Part shown: positions 26,979 through 38,061 of the stretch, piece after piece | Position numbering within the stretch: position 1 is the stretch's first letter | How the letters are laid out: the number at the start of each line of letters is the position of its first letter | The notes under the pieces: model-generated | What the model was told of the DNA's origin: nothing | Seen by the model: the letters and a program-made list of their open reading frames with translations, nothing else | Database searches by the model: none | Position numbers and translations under genes: made by a program | Origin: Aliihoeflea sp. 2WW | GTDB taxonomy: Bacteria; Pseudomonadota; Alphaproteobacteria; Rhizobiales; Rhizobiaceae | Assembly (NCBI RefSeq): GCF_000497755.1 | Contig: NZ_AYOD01000035.1 | Location: 407,125 to 471,124, forward strand | DNA length: 64,000 nt | Reading direction: 5' to 3'

Positions 26979-27899
26979 TTACGTACCCGACTTGTTCTCG
27001 ACCGGGCGGCTTTCGTCGACGGTCCATTCGGCCATCGAGCCGTCATACATGGCGGTCTGCTTGTTGCCGAGCACTTCCGACAGGCCGAACCAGGCGATCG
27101 AGGCCCAGTGGCCGGTGTTGCAGAAGGCGATGTTTTCCTGGTCCTTGGCGAGGCCGACGGCGGTCGACAGGGCTTCGACGGTCTCGGGCTTGGCGAAGGT
27201 CGCGTATTCGGCGCTGTAGAGCTTGGAATGCTCGATGTTCACGGCGCCGGGAATGGTGCCTTCGGTGCGCACGACCGGGCTCTTCGACTTGCCCTCATAC
27301 TGCTCGGCCGGGCGGCCGTCGACGAGGGTGACGCCGGCGTCGAGCGCGGCCTGGACCTCTTCGGTCGTGGCGAGGATGTCGTCATTGATTTCGGCGGTGA
27401 ATTCGGCCGCTTCCGGCGTCGCGGCTTCCGCGACGCGCGGCAGGCCGGCGGCGTCGTACTGGCGCCAGCCGCCGTCGAGGATCGATACGGCGTCGTGGCC
27501 GAGATGCTTGAAGGTCCAGTAGACGCGGGTCGCGCCGCCGAATTCGGACGAATCCGTGCCCCAGGGCACGATGACGACATGGTCATCATTGTCGATGCCG
27601 AGCGAGCCGATCAGCTTGGTGATGTTCTCAAGCGGCGGAAGCTGGCCCGGGACGCCGTCGACTTCGGTGCGCCAGCCGGCCGAGGCATAGGGCGCGACGA
27701 CGGCGTTCTCGATATAGGGCGTCTCGCCGAGGTCGGTGCCTTCGATCTCGTCGCGGATGTCGAGCACGACGACGTTCTCGCCGCCGGCATTGGTCTTCAG
27801 CCATTCGGCGGTGACGAGCGGCGTCACCTCTGCGGTCTGGGCGAAGGCGGGCGCGGCGGCGCCGAGTGCAAGGGTCATGGCCAGAGCTGCGATGCGCAT
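26979..27899 (-). CDS. Periplasmic sulfurtransferase (tandem rhodanese domains)
   Basis: 306 residues from ATG 27899 (MRIAALAMTLALGAAAPAFA), a signal peptide cleaved before QTAEV. Two rhodanese folds follow: an inactive first half (VVVLDIRDEIEGTDLGETPY) and a catalytic second half with the Cys loop FCNTGHWASIAWFG. Thiosulfate or 3-mercaptopyruvate sulfurtransferase activity is expected, in the periplasm. Location next to the YeeE/YedE operon supports a shared role in sulfur-compound handling. A longer frame to 27980 adds residues that do not look like a signal peptide. Confidence 0.92.
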   Translation of the reverse strand: MRIAALAMTLALGAAAPAFAQTAEVTPLVTAEWLKTNAGGENVVVLDIRDEIEGTDLGETPYIENAVVAPYASAGWRTEVDGVPGQLPPLENITKLIGSLGIDNDDHVVIVPWGTDSSEFGGATRVYWTFKHLGHDAVSILDGGWRQYDAAGLPRVAEAATPEAAEFTAEINDDILATTEEVQAALDAGVTLVDGRPAEQYEGKSKSPVVRTEGTIPGAVNIEHSKLYSAEYATFAKPETVEALSTAVGLAKDQENIAFCNTGHWASIAWFGLSEVLGNKQTAMYDGSMAEWTVDESRPVENKSGT

Positions 27900-28052
27900 T
27901 GCCGTCTCTCCTGAGAAAGTGAAATTTCCAGGCTCAATATAGGCGATGCAACGGCGCGGAGAGGGGTATGCGCCGTTCAATCTGCCGGCGTCACCGAGAA
28001 TTTCGATCCGATTATCGGTCCGACTCGGGAATTGTTTTCCAACCCAGATGAT

Positions 28053-29093
28053 TCAGCGCGGCGGAGCGGAGCTTTCGCGGGCGACGAGCTGGACGGGCAG
28101 GATATCGGATGCGCCGGTGGCGCTGCCGTTTTCGCGGCCTTCGGCGATGAGCGCCAGCAGCTTGCGCGCTGCCGTCTCGCCGATCAGCGCGCGGGGCTGG
28201 GCGATGGTGGTGAGCGAGGGGACGAAATGGGCGGCGATCTCGATGTCGTCGAAGCCGACGACCGAGACTTCGTCCGGCACGCGCACGCCCTTGTGGTGCA
28301 GTTCGCCGATGAAGCCGCAGGCCATTGCGTCGGAGGCGCAGAAGACAGCCGTCGGGCGGTCGTTCAGGGCCAGCCAGGCATGGGCGGCGGCGGCGCCGGA
28401 GGCGAGCGAGAAGTCGCCATCGAAGAACCAGTCCTGGCGGATCGCAAGGTCGAGTTCGGCGAGCGCGGCACGGGCGCCCTTCGCCCGCGTGATGGTCAGG
28501 ATGTTGTCGGGCGGGCCCATCAGATGGCCGATGCGCGTATGGCCGAGGTCGGCGAGATGGCGGATGGCGAGCTTTGCGCCCTCCTCGTTGTCGATCGTGA
28601 CGGTCGGGCGCGGATCAGCGTCGAGCCATTCGCAAGCGAAGACGATCGGCGGGTGGTGGTTCGGCGTGTCGCCGGCCGACAGGACGTCTTCGGGCAAATT
28701 GGCGTCGAGCACGATCAGCCCGTCGGCGCGGTTGTTGTGGAGATAGTCGAGAATGCGGTGCTCGGCATTCGGCGCCTGTCGCGTATCGGCGATCAGGACG
28801 TTGTAGCCGGAGGTCGCCATGGCGAAGGTGATGCCCGACAGGATCTGCGAGAAGAACGGATTGGCAAGGTTCGGGACGAGCACGACGATGCCGCCTGCCT
28901 GACGGCGGCGCAGATTGCGCGCGGCGTGATTGACCCGGTAGCCGGTTTCCTCGATCGCCTTCAGGACGATCGCCCGGGTATCGGCCGAGACGCGATCGGG
29001 CGCGGACAGCGCGCGGCTGACGGTGGCCGTCGAGACGCCCGCGGCATCCGCCACGTCCCTGATCCTCGGACTGTTCTGGGCAAACCCCTTCAT
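28053..29093 (-). CDS. LacI-family transcriptional regulator of the sugar cluster
   Basis: 346 residues from ATG 29093 (MKGFAQNSPRIRDVADAAGV); ATGs at 29111 and 29129 are alternatives. The helix-turn-helix is VADAAGVSTATVSRALS (about residues 12-28), followed by the hinge NHAARNLRRRQAGGI and a periplasmic-binding-like effector domain (VVLVPNLANPFFSQILSGIT). It is divergent from the TIM-barrel/Gfo-Idh/ABC operon across 210 bp holding two palindromes of LacI type. It probably represses the cluster until its sugar binds. Confidence 0.93.
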   Translation of the reverse strand: MKGFAQNSPRIRDVADAAGVSTATVSRALSAPDRVSADTRAIVLKAIEETGYRVNHAARNLRRRQAGGIVVLVPNLANPFFSQILSGITFAMATSGYNVLIADTRQAPNAEHRILDYLHNNRADGLIVLDANLPEDVLSAGDTPNHHPPIVFACEWLDADPRPTVTIDNEEGAKLAIRHLADLGHTRIGHLMGPPDNILTITRAKGARAALAELDLAIRQDWFFDGDFSLASGAAAAHAWLALNDRPTAVFCASDAMACGFIGELHHKGVRVPDEVSVVGFDDIEIAAHFVPSLTTIAQPRALIGETAARKLLALIAEGRENGSATGASDILPVQLVARESSAPPR

Positions 29094-29181
29094 CTTCTCT
29101 CCCGCCCTCATATGAAAGGGCTTGTGCAAGGCTTCGCCGCACTTGGCAATCGGCGATTTCAGCGGCGCGACGAAAGCCGCT

Positions 29182-29195
29182 TGTAATCCATTACA
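29182..29195. promoter_or_regulatory. LacI-type operator candidate, site 1
   Basis: TGTAATCCATTACA, symmetrical except for the central pair. Its centre is 32 bp (three helical turns) from the centre of site 2. It lies in the divergent region between the LacI gene and the sugar operon. Confidence 0.65.
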
Positions 29196-29213
29196 TTCTC
29201 TGTTTTAGTTTCA

Positions 29214-29227
29214 TGCAATCGATTACA
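29214..29227. promoter_or_regulatory. LacI-type operator candidate, site 2
   Basis: TGCAATCGATTACA, palindromic at 12 of 14 positions with the central ATCGAT typical of LacI/GalR operators. It is 77 bp before the isomerase start codon. Confidence 0.7.
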
Positions 29228-29303
29228 TCGCTGCAACGCAGCAGTTTTGCGCTGCAATTGCGAAAATCGGCAGACGGGCGTGGAGGCGTCCGGGAGGAGA
29301 GGC

Positions 29304-30362
29304 ATGAAGACGATCAAGGGCCCAGCGCTCTTTCTGGCGCAGTTCGCAGGCGACGAAGCGCCGTTCAATTCCTGGGATTCGATCACCAAATGGGCGGCCG
29401 ACACCGGCTATGCCGGCGTGCAGGTTCCAAGCTGGGACGCGCGCCTGATCGATCTCGACAAGGCCGCATCCTCCAAGGATTATTGCGACGAGTTTGCGGG
29501 CAAGGCGCGCGAGAACGGCGTCGAGGTGACCGAGCTTTCGACGCATCTGCAGGGCCAGCTCGTCGCCGTCCACCCGGCCTATGACGAAGGCTTCGATGGC
29601 TTCACCGTTCCGGCGATGCGCGGCAACCCCAAGGCGCGGCAGGAATGGGCGGTCGACCAGGTGAAGAAGGCGCTGACCGCGTCGAAGCATCTCGGCATCG
29701 GCGCGATGGCGTCCTTCTCCGGCGCGCTCGCCTGGCCCTACATGTATCCGTGGCCGCAGCGCCCGGCGGGTCTGATCGAGACGGCGTTCGACGAACTCGC
29801 GCGGCGCTGGAAGCCGATCCTCGACCATGCCGACGAATGCGGCGTCGACGTCTGTTATGAGATTCATCCAGGCGAGGATTTGTTCGACGGCACGACCTTC
29901 GAAATGTTTTTGGAGCGCGTCGGTAACCACCCCCGCGCGAACATGCTCTACGACCCGTCGCACTATGTCCTTCAGTGCCTCGACTATCTCGACAATATCG
30001 ACATCTATGCCGAGCGCATCCGCATGTTCCACGTCAAGGATGCGGAGTTCAATCCGACCGGTCGGCAGGGCGTTTATTCCGGCTTTCAGCCCTGGGTCAA
30101 CCGCGCCGGCCGCTTCCGCTCGCTGGGCGACGGGCAGGTCGATTTCGGCGCGGTGTTCTCCAAGCTGACGGCGAACGATTTCGACGGCTGGGCCGTGGTC
30201 GAATGGGAATGCTGCCTCAAGCACCCCGAGGACGGCGCGCGCGAGGGCGCGGAGTTCGTCAAGCACCACATCATCCGCGTGACGGAAAAGGCGTTCGACG
30301 ATTTCGCCGATGGCGGGACCGACGAAGCGGCCAACCGGCGCATGCTGGGGCTCGGCGCATAA
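29304..30362 (+). CDS. Sugar phosphate isomerase/epimerase family protein (xylose-isomerase-like TIM barrel)
   Basis: 352 residues from ATG 29304 (MKTIKGPALFLAQFAGDEAP), with GGGAGGAG 4 bp upstream. AP_endonuc_2 TIM barrel. Likely metal ligands are the Glu in VCYEIHPGEDLFD, the Asp in MLYDPSHYVLQ, the His in RMFHVKDAEFNP and the Glu in AVVEWECCLK. It works on a sugar, polyol or inositol derivative, probably with the dehydrogenase whose ATG overlaps its stop. It is the first gene of the LacI-controlled operon. Substrate unknown. Confidence 0.9.
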   Translation: MKTIKGPALFLAQFAGDEAPFNSWDSITKWAADTGYAGVQVPSWDARLIDLDKAASSKDYCDEFAGKARENGVEVTELSTHLQGQLVAVHPAYDEGFDGFTVPAMRGNPKARQEWAVDQVKKALTASKHLGIGAMASFSGALAWPYMYPWPQRPAGLIETAFDELARRWKPILDHADECGVDVCYEIHPGEDLFDGTTFEMFLERVGNHPRANMLYDPSHYVLQCLDYLDNIDIYAERIRMFHVKDAEFNPTGRQGVYSGFQPWVNRAGRFRSLGDGQVDFGAVFSKLTANDFDGWAVVEWECCLKHPEDGAREGAEFVKHHIIRVTEKAFDDFADGGTDEAANRRMLGLGA

Positions 30363-31527
30363 TGGCGATCACCGGAACCTCCGAAAAACGCGCAGGGCCG
30401 ATCCGGCTCGGCATGGTGGGCGGCGGCAAGGACGCGTTCATCGGCGCGGTACATCGCATTGCAGCGCGCATCGACGGCGAGTTCCAGCTCGTCGCGGGCG
30501 CGCTCTCCTCGACGCCGCAGCGGGCGCTGGAGTCCGGCCGTGCGCTTGGGCTCGACGACAAGCGCATCTATGGCTCCTTCCGCGACATGGCTTCACGCGA
30601 GGCGCGACGCAAGGATGGCATCGAGGCCGTCGCCATCGTCACGCCGAACCACATGCATTTTCCGATCGCGCGCGAATTCCTGAAGCGCGGCATTCACGTC
30701 ATCTGCGACAAGCCGCTGACGTCGACGCTGGCGGATGCGAAGAAGCTCGCCAGGCTTGCAAGCGAGAGCGATGCGCTGTTCGTGCTGACGCACAACTATA
30801 CCGGCTATCCGATGGTGCGGCAGGCGCGCGAGATGATCGCCAATGGCGACCTAGGCGCGATCCGCGTGGTGCAGGCCGAATATGCGCAGGACTGGCTGAC
30901 GGAAGCCGCCGAAGAGACGGGCTCCAAGCAGGCGGCGTGGCGCACCGACCCGGCGCAGTCGGGCGCGGGCGGCTCGATCGGCGACATCGGCACGCATGCC
31001 TACAACCTCCTGTCCTTCGTGACCGGACTGAAGACCGAGGAGCTTGCCGCCGAACTGCATCGCTTCGTGCCGGGCCGGCGGGTTGACGACAATGCGCATA
31101 TCCTGCTGCGTTTCGACGGCGGCGCGCGCGGGATGCTCTGGTCGAGCCAGGTTGCGCCCGGCTGCGAGAACGGGTTGAAGCTGCGCGTCTTCGGCGACAA
31201 GGGCGGCATCGAATGGTGCCAGGAAGAGCCGAACAAGCTCTGGTACACGCCGTTCGGCGAGCCGAAGCGCCTCATCACCCGCAACGGCGCTGGCGCGGGC
31301 GCGGCAGCGGCACGGGTCAGCCGCATTCCGCCCGGCCATCCCGAAGGCTATCTCGAGGGCTTTGCCAACATCTATGCCGAGGCCGCGCGCGCGATCCGCG
31401 CGAGAACGGCCGGTGAATCCGTGCCGGCCGACGTCGTCTATCCGACCGTCGAGGACGGCGTCGAAGGGCTGAAATTCATCGACGCCTGCGTTCGTTCGTC
31501 GGCAAAGAACGGGAGCTTCGTCAAGCT

Positions 31528-31531
<4 letters not shown>
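30362..31531 (+). CDS. Gfo/Idh/MocA-family oxidoreductase
   Basis: NAD(P)-dependent sugar or inositol dehydrogenase, 389 residues. Rossmann motif RLGMVGGGKDAFIGAVHR near residue 16; substrate/cofactor lysine in VICDKPLTSTLADA (equivalent of the EKP motif); GSIGDIGTHAYNLLSFVTG with the catalytic His region. The ATG shares a base with the isomerase stop (TAATG) and the stop overlaps the ATPase start by 4 bp. With the isomerase it probably converts the imported sugar into a keto-sugar intermediate. Confidence 0.93.
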
Positions 31532-33026
<1,495 letters not shown>

Positions 33027-33030
<4 letters not shown>

Positions 33031-34031
33031 CCAGCGAAACCGCATCCGCCGCACCCGCCCGGTCGGGCCTGCGCATCGACTTCCACATCTGGGGGCCGGT
33101 CATTGCCCTGCTGGCGCTGATCGCGCTCGGCGCATTCCTCAACCCGAATTTCCTCAGCTACGGCAACGTCACCAACGTTCTCGCGCGCTCGGCCTTCATC
33201 GGCATCATCGCGGTCGGGATGACCTTCGTCATCACGTCGGGCGGGCTCGACCTCTCGGTCGGCTCGATGGCAGCCTTCATCGCCGGGGTGATGATCTTGG
33301 TGATGAACGCGCTGGTGCCGTCGATGGGCGTCGGCTGGGGCGTGATCCTCGTCGGCATGGCGGCGGCGCTCGTCGTCGGGCTCGTCGCGGGCCTCGTCAA
33401 CGGGCTGCTGATCACACAGGCGCGGATTGAGGCCTTCATCGTCACGCTCGGCACGATGGGCATCTTCCGCTCGCTGATCACCTGGCTTGCAGACGGCGGC
33501 ACGCTGTCGCTCGACTATGCGGTGCGCGAGGTCTACCGGCCGGTCTATTATGGCGGCATCCTGGGCGTCGCCTGGCCGATCATCGTCTTCGCGCTGGTCG
33601 CGATCCTGGGCGAGATCATCATGCGCAAGACGCCGTTCGGCCGGCACTGCGCGGCGATCGGCTCCAACGAGCAGGTCGCGCGCTATTCGGCCGTCCATGT
33701 CGACCGCGTCCGCCTGATGACCTACGTTCTGCTCGGCGTTCTCGTCGGCGTCGCGACCATCATGTACGTGCCGCGCCTCGGCTCGGCCTCGAGCTCGACC
33801 GGCGTTCTGTGGGAACTGGAGGCGATCGCTGCCGTCATCATCGGCGGCACGGTTCTCAAGGGCGGTTTCGGCCGTGTGTGGGGCACCGTCGTCGGTGTCC
33901 TCATTCTCAGCCTGATCGGCAACATCCTCAATCTCGCGAACCTGGTCAGTCCCTATCTCAACGGGGCGATCCAGGGCGTGATCATCATTTTGGCCGTCGT
34001 CCTGCAACGCCAGCGCAAGGCGGAACGGTGA
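33027..34031 (+). CDS. Sugar ABC transporter permease (RbsC type)
   Basis: 334 residues, eight to ten helices, homodimeric channel. Family motif VITSGGLDLSVGSMAAFIAG (about residue 69) and the cytoplasmic-loop pattern TPFGRHCAAIGSNEQVARYS that contacts the ATPase. The start overlaps the ATPase stop by 4 bp. Followed after 46 bp by the binding-protein gene. Substrate probably a pentose, hexose or inositol-type sugar. Confidence 0.95.
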
Positions 34032-34077
34032 CGGGCAAAAGCGCTCGAAAAGCAGAGCTAACCAAGGGAGAGAGACC

Positions 34078-35031
34078 ATGAAACTGAAAGCATTGGCCGG
34101 CGTATTGGCGCTCGGCGTCGCATTTGCCACCCCGCTCTACGCGCAGGACGCCGAGACGGCCGTGATCGGCGTCTCGATCCCGGCGGCGACGCATGGCTGG
34201 GCCGGCGGCATGAACTTCCACGCGCAGGCGACCATCGACGCGCTGGAAGAGCGCTACGAAAATCTCGACTTCGTCCTGTCGACGGCCTCCGATCCGGGCC
34301 AGCAGGTCTCCGATATCGAGGACATGATGGCGACGCGCAACATCGACGCGCTGGTCGTCCTGCCGTTCGAATCCGAGCCGCTGACCGGCCCCGTCGCGCG
34401 CGTCAAGGAAGCCGGCAAGTGGGTGACGGTCGTCGACCGCGGGCTCAGCCAGGAGAACATCGAAGACCTTTACGTCGCCGGCGACAATCCGGGCTTCGGA
34501 CGCGTTGCGGGCGAGTTCTTCAAGGAGAAGCTGCCCGAGGGCGGCAACATCATCGTCCTGCGCGGTATTCCGACCACGATCGACAATGAGCGCGTCGAGG
34601 CCTTCGAGGCAGCCATCGAGGGCTCGGGCATCGAGATCGTCGGCATGGAGCACGGCAACTGGAACCGCGACGACGCTTTCGAGGTCACGCAGGATCTGCT
34701 GTCGCGCAACTCCGACGTGGTCGCCGTCTGGGCTTCCGATGACGACATGGCCGTCGGCGCCATCGAGGCGATCAACCAGGCGGGCCGCGAAGGCGAGATG
34801 TGGGTGCTCGGCGGCGCCGGCATGAAGGAGATGATCCAGCGCGTGATGGACGGCGACGAGATGGTCCCGGCCGACGTGACCTATCCGCCGGCGATGATCG
34901 GCACGGCGATCGAGCTGACCGCGCTGAACTTCGTCGGCAATGCACCGGTATCGGGTACCTTCATCATCGGCTCGGTCCTGATCACCGCCGACAATGCGGA
35001 GCAGTACTACTATCCGGATTCGCCTTTCTGA
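34078..35031 (+). CDS. Sugar ABC transporter substrate-binding protein (type 1)
   Basis: 317 residues with a signal peptide cleaved after residue 22 (FATPLYA/QDAE). Periplasmic-binding type 1 fold: GVSIPAATHGWAGGMNFHAQ, then DALVVLPFESEPLTGPVARV and WASDDDMAVGAIEAINQAGR. Placed last in the operon, after ATPase and permease, with the ribosome site AGGGAGAG before it, as is common where the receptor needs high expression. A strong terminator follows at 35055. Confidence 0.95.
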   Translation: MKLKALAGVLALGVAFATPLYAQDAETAVIGVSIPAATHGWAGGMNFHAQATIDALEERYENLDFVLSTASDPGQQVSDIEDMMATRNIDALVVLPFESEPLTGPVARVKEAGKWVTVVDRGLSQENIEDLYVAGDNPGFGRVAGEFFKEKLPEGGNIIVLRGIPTTIDNERVEAFEAAIEGSGIEIVGMEHGNWNRDDAFEVTQDLLSRNSDVVAVWASDDDMAVGAIEAINQAGREGEMWVLGGAGMKEMIQRVMDGDEMVPADVTYPPAMIGTAIELTALNFVGNAPVSGTFIIGSVLITADNAEQYYYPDSPF

Positions 35032-35054
35032 TCCCATGCGGCGGATCTGATGAA

Positions 35055-35083
35055 GGGGCGGTCCTTGCGGGCCGCCCTTTTTC
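35055..35083 (+). terminator. Intrinsic terminator of the sugar operon
   Basis: Stem GGGCGGTCC/GGGCCGCCC with a TTGC loop, followed by five T residues. Its T-run reaches the stop codon of the convergent DUF2306 gene. Confidence 0.85.
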
Positions 35084-35594
35084 ATATCTGCGTCCGTTGC
35101 GAAGATCGGTAGGTCCAAAACGCGCAGACGCATATCACGATTGCCAGCACCGCCGCCCAAGAGCCGTCAAGGTCGGTCAGCATGACCTCGTGCATCAGCC
35201 GGCCGGGCAGGAAGGTGAAACCGCCGGCGACGATCAGGCCGCCGAAGAACGTCCCCTGCATGGTTCGGCGATGGGCGACGATGCGCCGTTGCCGGGCAAG
35301 CCGGACGCCGCCGGCCAGGAACCAGAGCGTGGCGAGCGAAACGAGGTGGATCGGACTCCAGGGACCGAAGACGCGCAGTTCGTGGATGAAGAAGGACGAC
35401 AGCGCGACGATGACCATGAGTGCAACCCAGACGCGGCCGCCAAGCCTGTGCAAGCGGTCCCCCTTGCGGCGGAAGAGCACGACCGACCCCAGGGCGAGCG
35501 CGCCCGTCGCGGCCGCGACATGAAGCTGGATGGCGAAATCGGCCTGGGCGAGCGGTTCGAGGTTCAAGACGGCGTCTCCTGTTCTGCCGGGCAT
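35082..35594 (-). CDS. DUF2306 membrane protein
   Basis: 170 residues with four or five helices. DUF2306 pattern: LHVAAATGALALGSVVLFRR, then KGDRLHRLGGRVWVALMVIV, and a histidine pair in RRIVAHRRTMQGTFFGG. The function of the family is unknown. It diverges from the LytTR gene with 71 bp between them; pairing of a small membrane protein with a membrane LytTR regulator suggests functional linkage, possibly sensor-inhibitor, but this is inference. Confidence 0.85.
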   Translation of the reverse strand: MPGRTGDAVLNLEPLAQADFAIQLHVAAATGALALGSVVLFRRKGDRLHRLGGRVWVALMVIVALSSFFIHELRVFGPWSPIHLVSLATLWFLAGGVRLARQRRIVAHRRTMQGTFFGGLIVAGGFTFLPGRLMHEVMLTDLDGSWAAVLAIVICVCAFWTYRSSQRTQI

Positions 35595-35665
35595 CGAATG
35601 GCTTGACCTTTCCGGCGGCCGCGGCCTTTTCTCAACGGCGACTTCGTCAACGACCGGATTGCTTC

Positions 35666-36430
35666 GTGGCCAGCAACGACCTGCACTTCACGATACGCGA
35701 ACTGCAACGCCATCTGCGCGCGCCGCTTCTGTGGGCCGCGCTGTGTGGCGTGTCGGCCGTGCTGGGACTGGCGGGACCATTCGGCACCTATTCGGCGCTG
35801 CCCCTCCTGCCACGGCTCGGCTATTGGGGCGCGACCGTCGTCGTCACCTACCTGATCTGCGTTGCCGTCATCGCCGGCCTCGAACGGGCGTGGCATCCGC
35901 GCGGTTCGGTTCCGACCTATGCGCTGTTCGGCGCGGCGGGCGGCGTGCCCATCGCGCTGTTCGTCTGGCTTTTCAACCGCCTCGTCTTCGGCGGGTCGGC
36001 GATCGGTTTCTGGCCGCTCCTTGCCTATGCGACCGTCATCGCGGCGGTCGGCTCCGCTCTGATCGCGACCTTCACGCGCTCGCTCGCTTCGCAGCCGGTT
36101 CCGTCCGTAGCGCCACGAAGGCCGAGCCTTCTCGACCGGCTGCCGCTGGAGGTGCGCGGTCGGCTCACGCATCTTTCGGTGCAGGACCACTATGTCGAGG
36201 TGCGGACCGAGAAGGGGCGGCACATGCTGCTGATGCGCCTTTCGGACGCCATAGCCGAGACCGACGGAGCCGACGGCCTGCAGGTCCATCGCTCCCACTG
36301 GGTGGCGAAAGACGCGGTGCTGCGCAGCGCGCGGAGGGACGGCAGACTGTATCTCCATCTGGCGGACGGAAGCGAAATTCCGGTCAGCCGCAGCTACCTG
36401 AAGCCGGTTCGCGATGCGGGTCTCGCTTGA
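35666..36430 (+). CDS. Membrane-anchored LytTR-domain regulator
   Basis: 254 residues from GTG 35666 (MASNDLHFTIRELQRHLRAP). Four predicted helices in the first ~145 residues, then a LytTR DNA-binding domain (LPLEVRGRLTHLSVQDHYVE, VHRSHWVAKDAVL, IPVSRSYLKPVRDAGLA). This is a one-component transcription factor tethered to the membrane, a layout common in Alphaproteobacteria. No better start with a clear ribosome site was found, so the N-terminus is uncertain. Its targets may include the divergent DUF2306 gene or the symporter 81 bp downstream. Confidence 0.85.
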   Translation: MASNDLHFTIRELQRHLRAPLLWAALCGVSAVLGLAGPFGTYSALPLLPRLGYWGATVVVTYLICVAVIAGLERAWHPRGSVPTYALFGAAGGVPIALFVWLFNRLVFGGSAIGFWPLLAYATVIAAVGSALIATFTRSLASQPVPSVAPRRPSLLDRLPLEVRGRLTHLSVQDHYVEVRTEKGRHMLLMRLSDAIAETDGADGLQVHRSHWVAKDAVLRSARRDGRLYLHLADGSEIPVSRSYLKPVRDAGLA

Positions 36431-36511
36431 GGTCGGTTCGACCCATGGGGTTGATCCCACGCGCTTCCTGTTGAATACGGGCGCAACGCAACCTTAAGGA
36501 GGCATCCGAGC

Positions 36512-38008
36512 TTGAGCGAAGCTGCGACCGGAAACGAACGATTTCCCCTGAAGCCCATCCCGATCTTCGCGGGACTGGCTCTCTTCATCCTTCTCCTCGT
36601 CCTTCCCGCCCCCGAAGGCCTTTCGGTCGAAGGCTGGCGCGTGGTCGCGGTGGCGAGCCTGATGATCGTGTGGTGGATCACCGAGGCGATCCCGGTGCCG
36701 GCGACGGCGCTGGCGCCGATCGCGCTGTTCCCGATCACCGGCGCGACGACGGGCGGTGCGGCGACGTCGCCCTATGGCGACCCGATCATCTTTCTCTTCA
36801 TGGGCGGCTTCATCCTGGCGCTCGCCATGGAGCGCTGGAACCTTCACCGGCGCATCGCGCTCAACATCGTCGCGCGCACCGGCACGCAGCAGGGCCGGAT
36901 CGTCGCCGGCTTCATGCTCGCGACCGCTTTCGTGTCGATGTGGGTGTCGAACACCGCGACCGTCGTGATGATGCTGCCCGTCGCGCTTTCCGTGGTCGGC
37001 CTCCTGGAGGACGACACCGGCGAAGCGAAGTCGAAATTTCCGCTCGCCCTGCTGCTGGGCGTCGCCTACGCGGCCTCGATCGGCGGCGTCGCGACGCTGA
37101 TCGGCACGCCGCCCAACGCGCTTCTGGCCGGTGCGCTCAACCAGACCTATGGCTACGACATCGGTTTCGGCCGCTGGATGATCATCGGCGTGCCGGTGGC
37201 GGTGCTGATGCTTCTGGCCGCTTGGCTGTTCCTGACCAAGCTGACGATCCGGCTCGACAAGGGCGAGGTCGCGGGCGCGGCCGAGCTCTTCCGCTCCGAG
37301 ATCGCCAAGCTGGGCGCCTGGTCGGTGCCGGAAAAGCGCGTCGCCGTCGTGTTCGTCGTCACCGCATTTGCCTGGGTGTTCCGCACCATCCTCGACGACT
37401 ACATTCCCGGCCTCAACGACACGTCGATCGCCATTCTCGCCGCTTTGGTGCTGTTCGTGCTGCCGGCCGGCGACGGCAAGGGCGGCGCGCTGATCGAGTG
37501 GAAGCACGCGCTGCGTCTGCCCTGGGGCGTGCTGGTGCTGTTCGGCGGCGGGCTGAGCCTTGCCGCGGCGGTCGTCTCGACCGGGCTCGACCAGTGGATC
37601 GGCGGCCAGGTCGGCACCATCGCCGGCGTGCTGCCGCTGATCGGCATCGTGGTGCTGGTGGCGGGCGTGATCCTGCTCCTGACGGAGTTCACCTCGAACA
37701 CGGCGACGGCGGCGACCTTCCTGCCGCTCGTGGCCGCGCTCGCCATCTCGCTCGGCGAGAACCCGCTGATGCTGGCGGTGCCGGCTGCACTCGCGGCCTC
37801 GATGGCGTTCATGCTGCCGGTGGCGACGCCGCCCAATGCGCTCGTCTTCGGTTCGGGCCATGTGACGATCCCGCAAATGGCGACGCAGGGCATCTGGCTC
37901 AACCTCGCCGCCATCGTCGTCATCTCGACGCTCGGCTATGCGGTGCTGACGACGTTCTTCGGCGTCGAAGTCGGCTCGATCCCCGACTGGGCCGCGCGGG
38001 CGGAATAA
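36512..38008 (+). CDS. SLC13/DASS-family sodium:dicarboxylate (or sulfate) symporter
   Basis: 498 residues from TTG 36512 with AAGGAGG 9 bp upstream. Both repeats of the family are seen, each with the SNT sodium/substrate motif and its partner loop: WVSNTATVVMMLP with GGVATLIGTPPNALLAGAL, and EFTSNTATAATFLP with LPVATPPNALVFGSG. Eleven or so helices. Transports a di- or tricarboxylate or an anion such as sulfate with Na+. Ends at a bidirectional terminator. Confidence 0.93.
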   Translation: MSEAATGNERFPLKPIPIFAGLALFILLLVLPAPEGLSVEGWRVVAVASLMIVWWITEAIPVPATALAPIALFPITGATTGGAATSPYGDPIIFLFMGGFILALAMERWNLHRRIALNIVARTGTQQGRIVAGFMLATAFVSMWVSNTATVVMMLPVALSVVGLLEDDTGEAKSKFPLALLLGVAYAASIGGVATLIGTPPNALLAGALNQTYGYDIGFGRWMIIGVPVAVLMLLAAWLFLTKLTIRLDKGEVAGAAELFRSEIAKLGAWSVPEKRVAVVFVVTAFAWVFRTILDDYIPGLNDTSIAILAALVLFVLPAGDGKGGALIEWKHALRLPWGVLVLFGGGLSLAAAVVSTGLDQWIGGQVGTIAGVLPLIGIVVLVAGVILLLTEFTSNTATAATFLPLVAALAISLGENPLMLAVPAALAASMAFMLPVATPPNALVFGSGHVTIPQMATQGIWLNLAAIVVISTLGYAVLTTFFGVEVGSIPDWAARAE

Positions 38009-38010
38009 GC

Positions 38011-38046
38011 CAAGAAAAAAAGCCCGGCAGCGATGCCGGGCTTTTT
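38011..38046. terminator. Bidirectional intrinsic terminator
   Basis: Perfect 9-bp stem AGCCCGGCA/TGCCGGGCT (38021-38029, 38034-38042), GCGA loop, A7 on the left and T5 on the right, serving the symporter (+) and the convergent acyl-CoA dehydrogenase (-). Confidence 0.92.
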
Positions 38047-38061
38047 CATTTCTCAGGCCGA

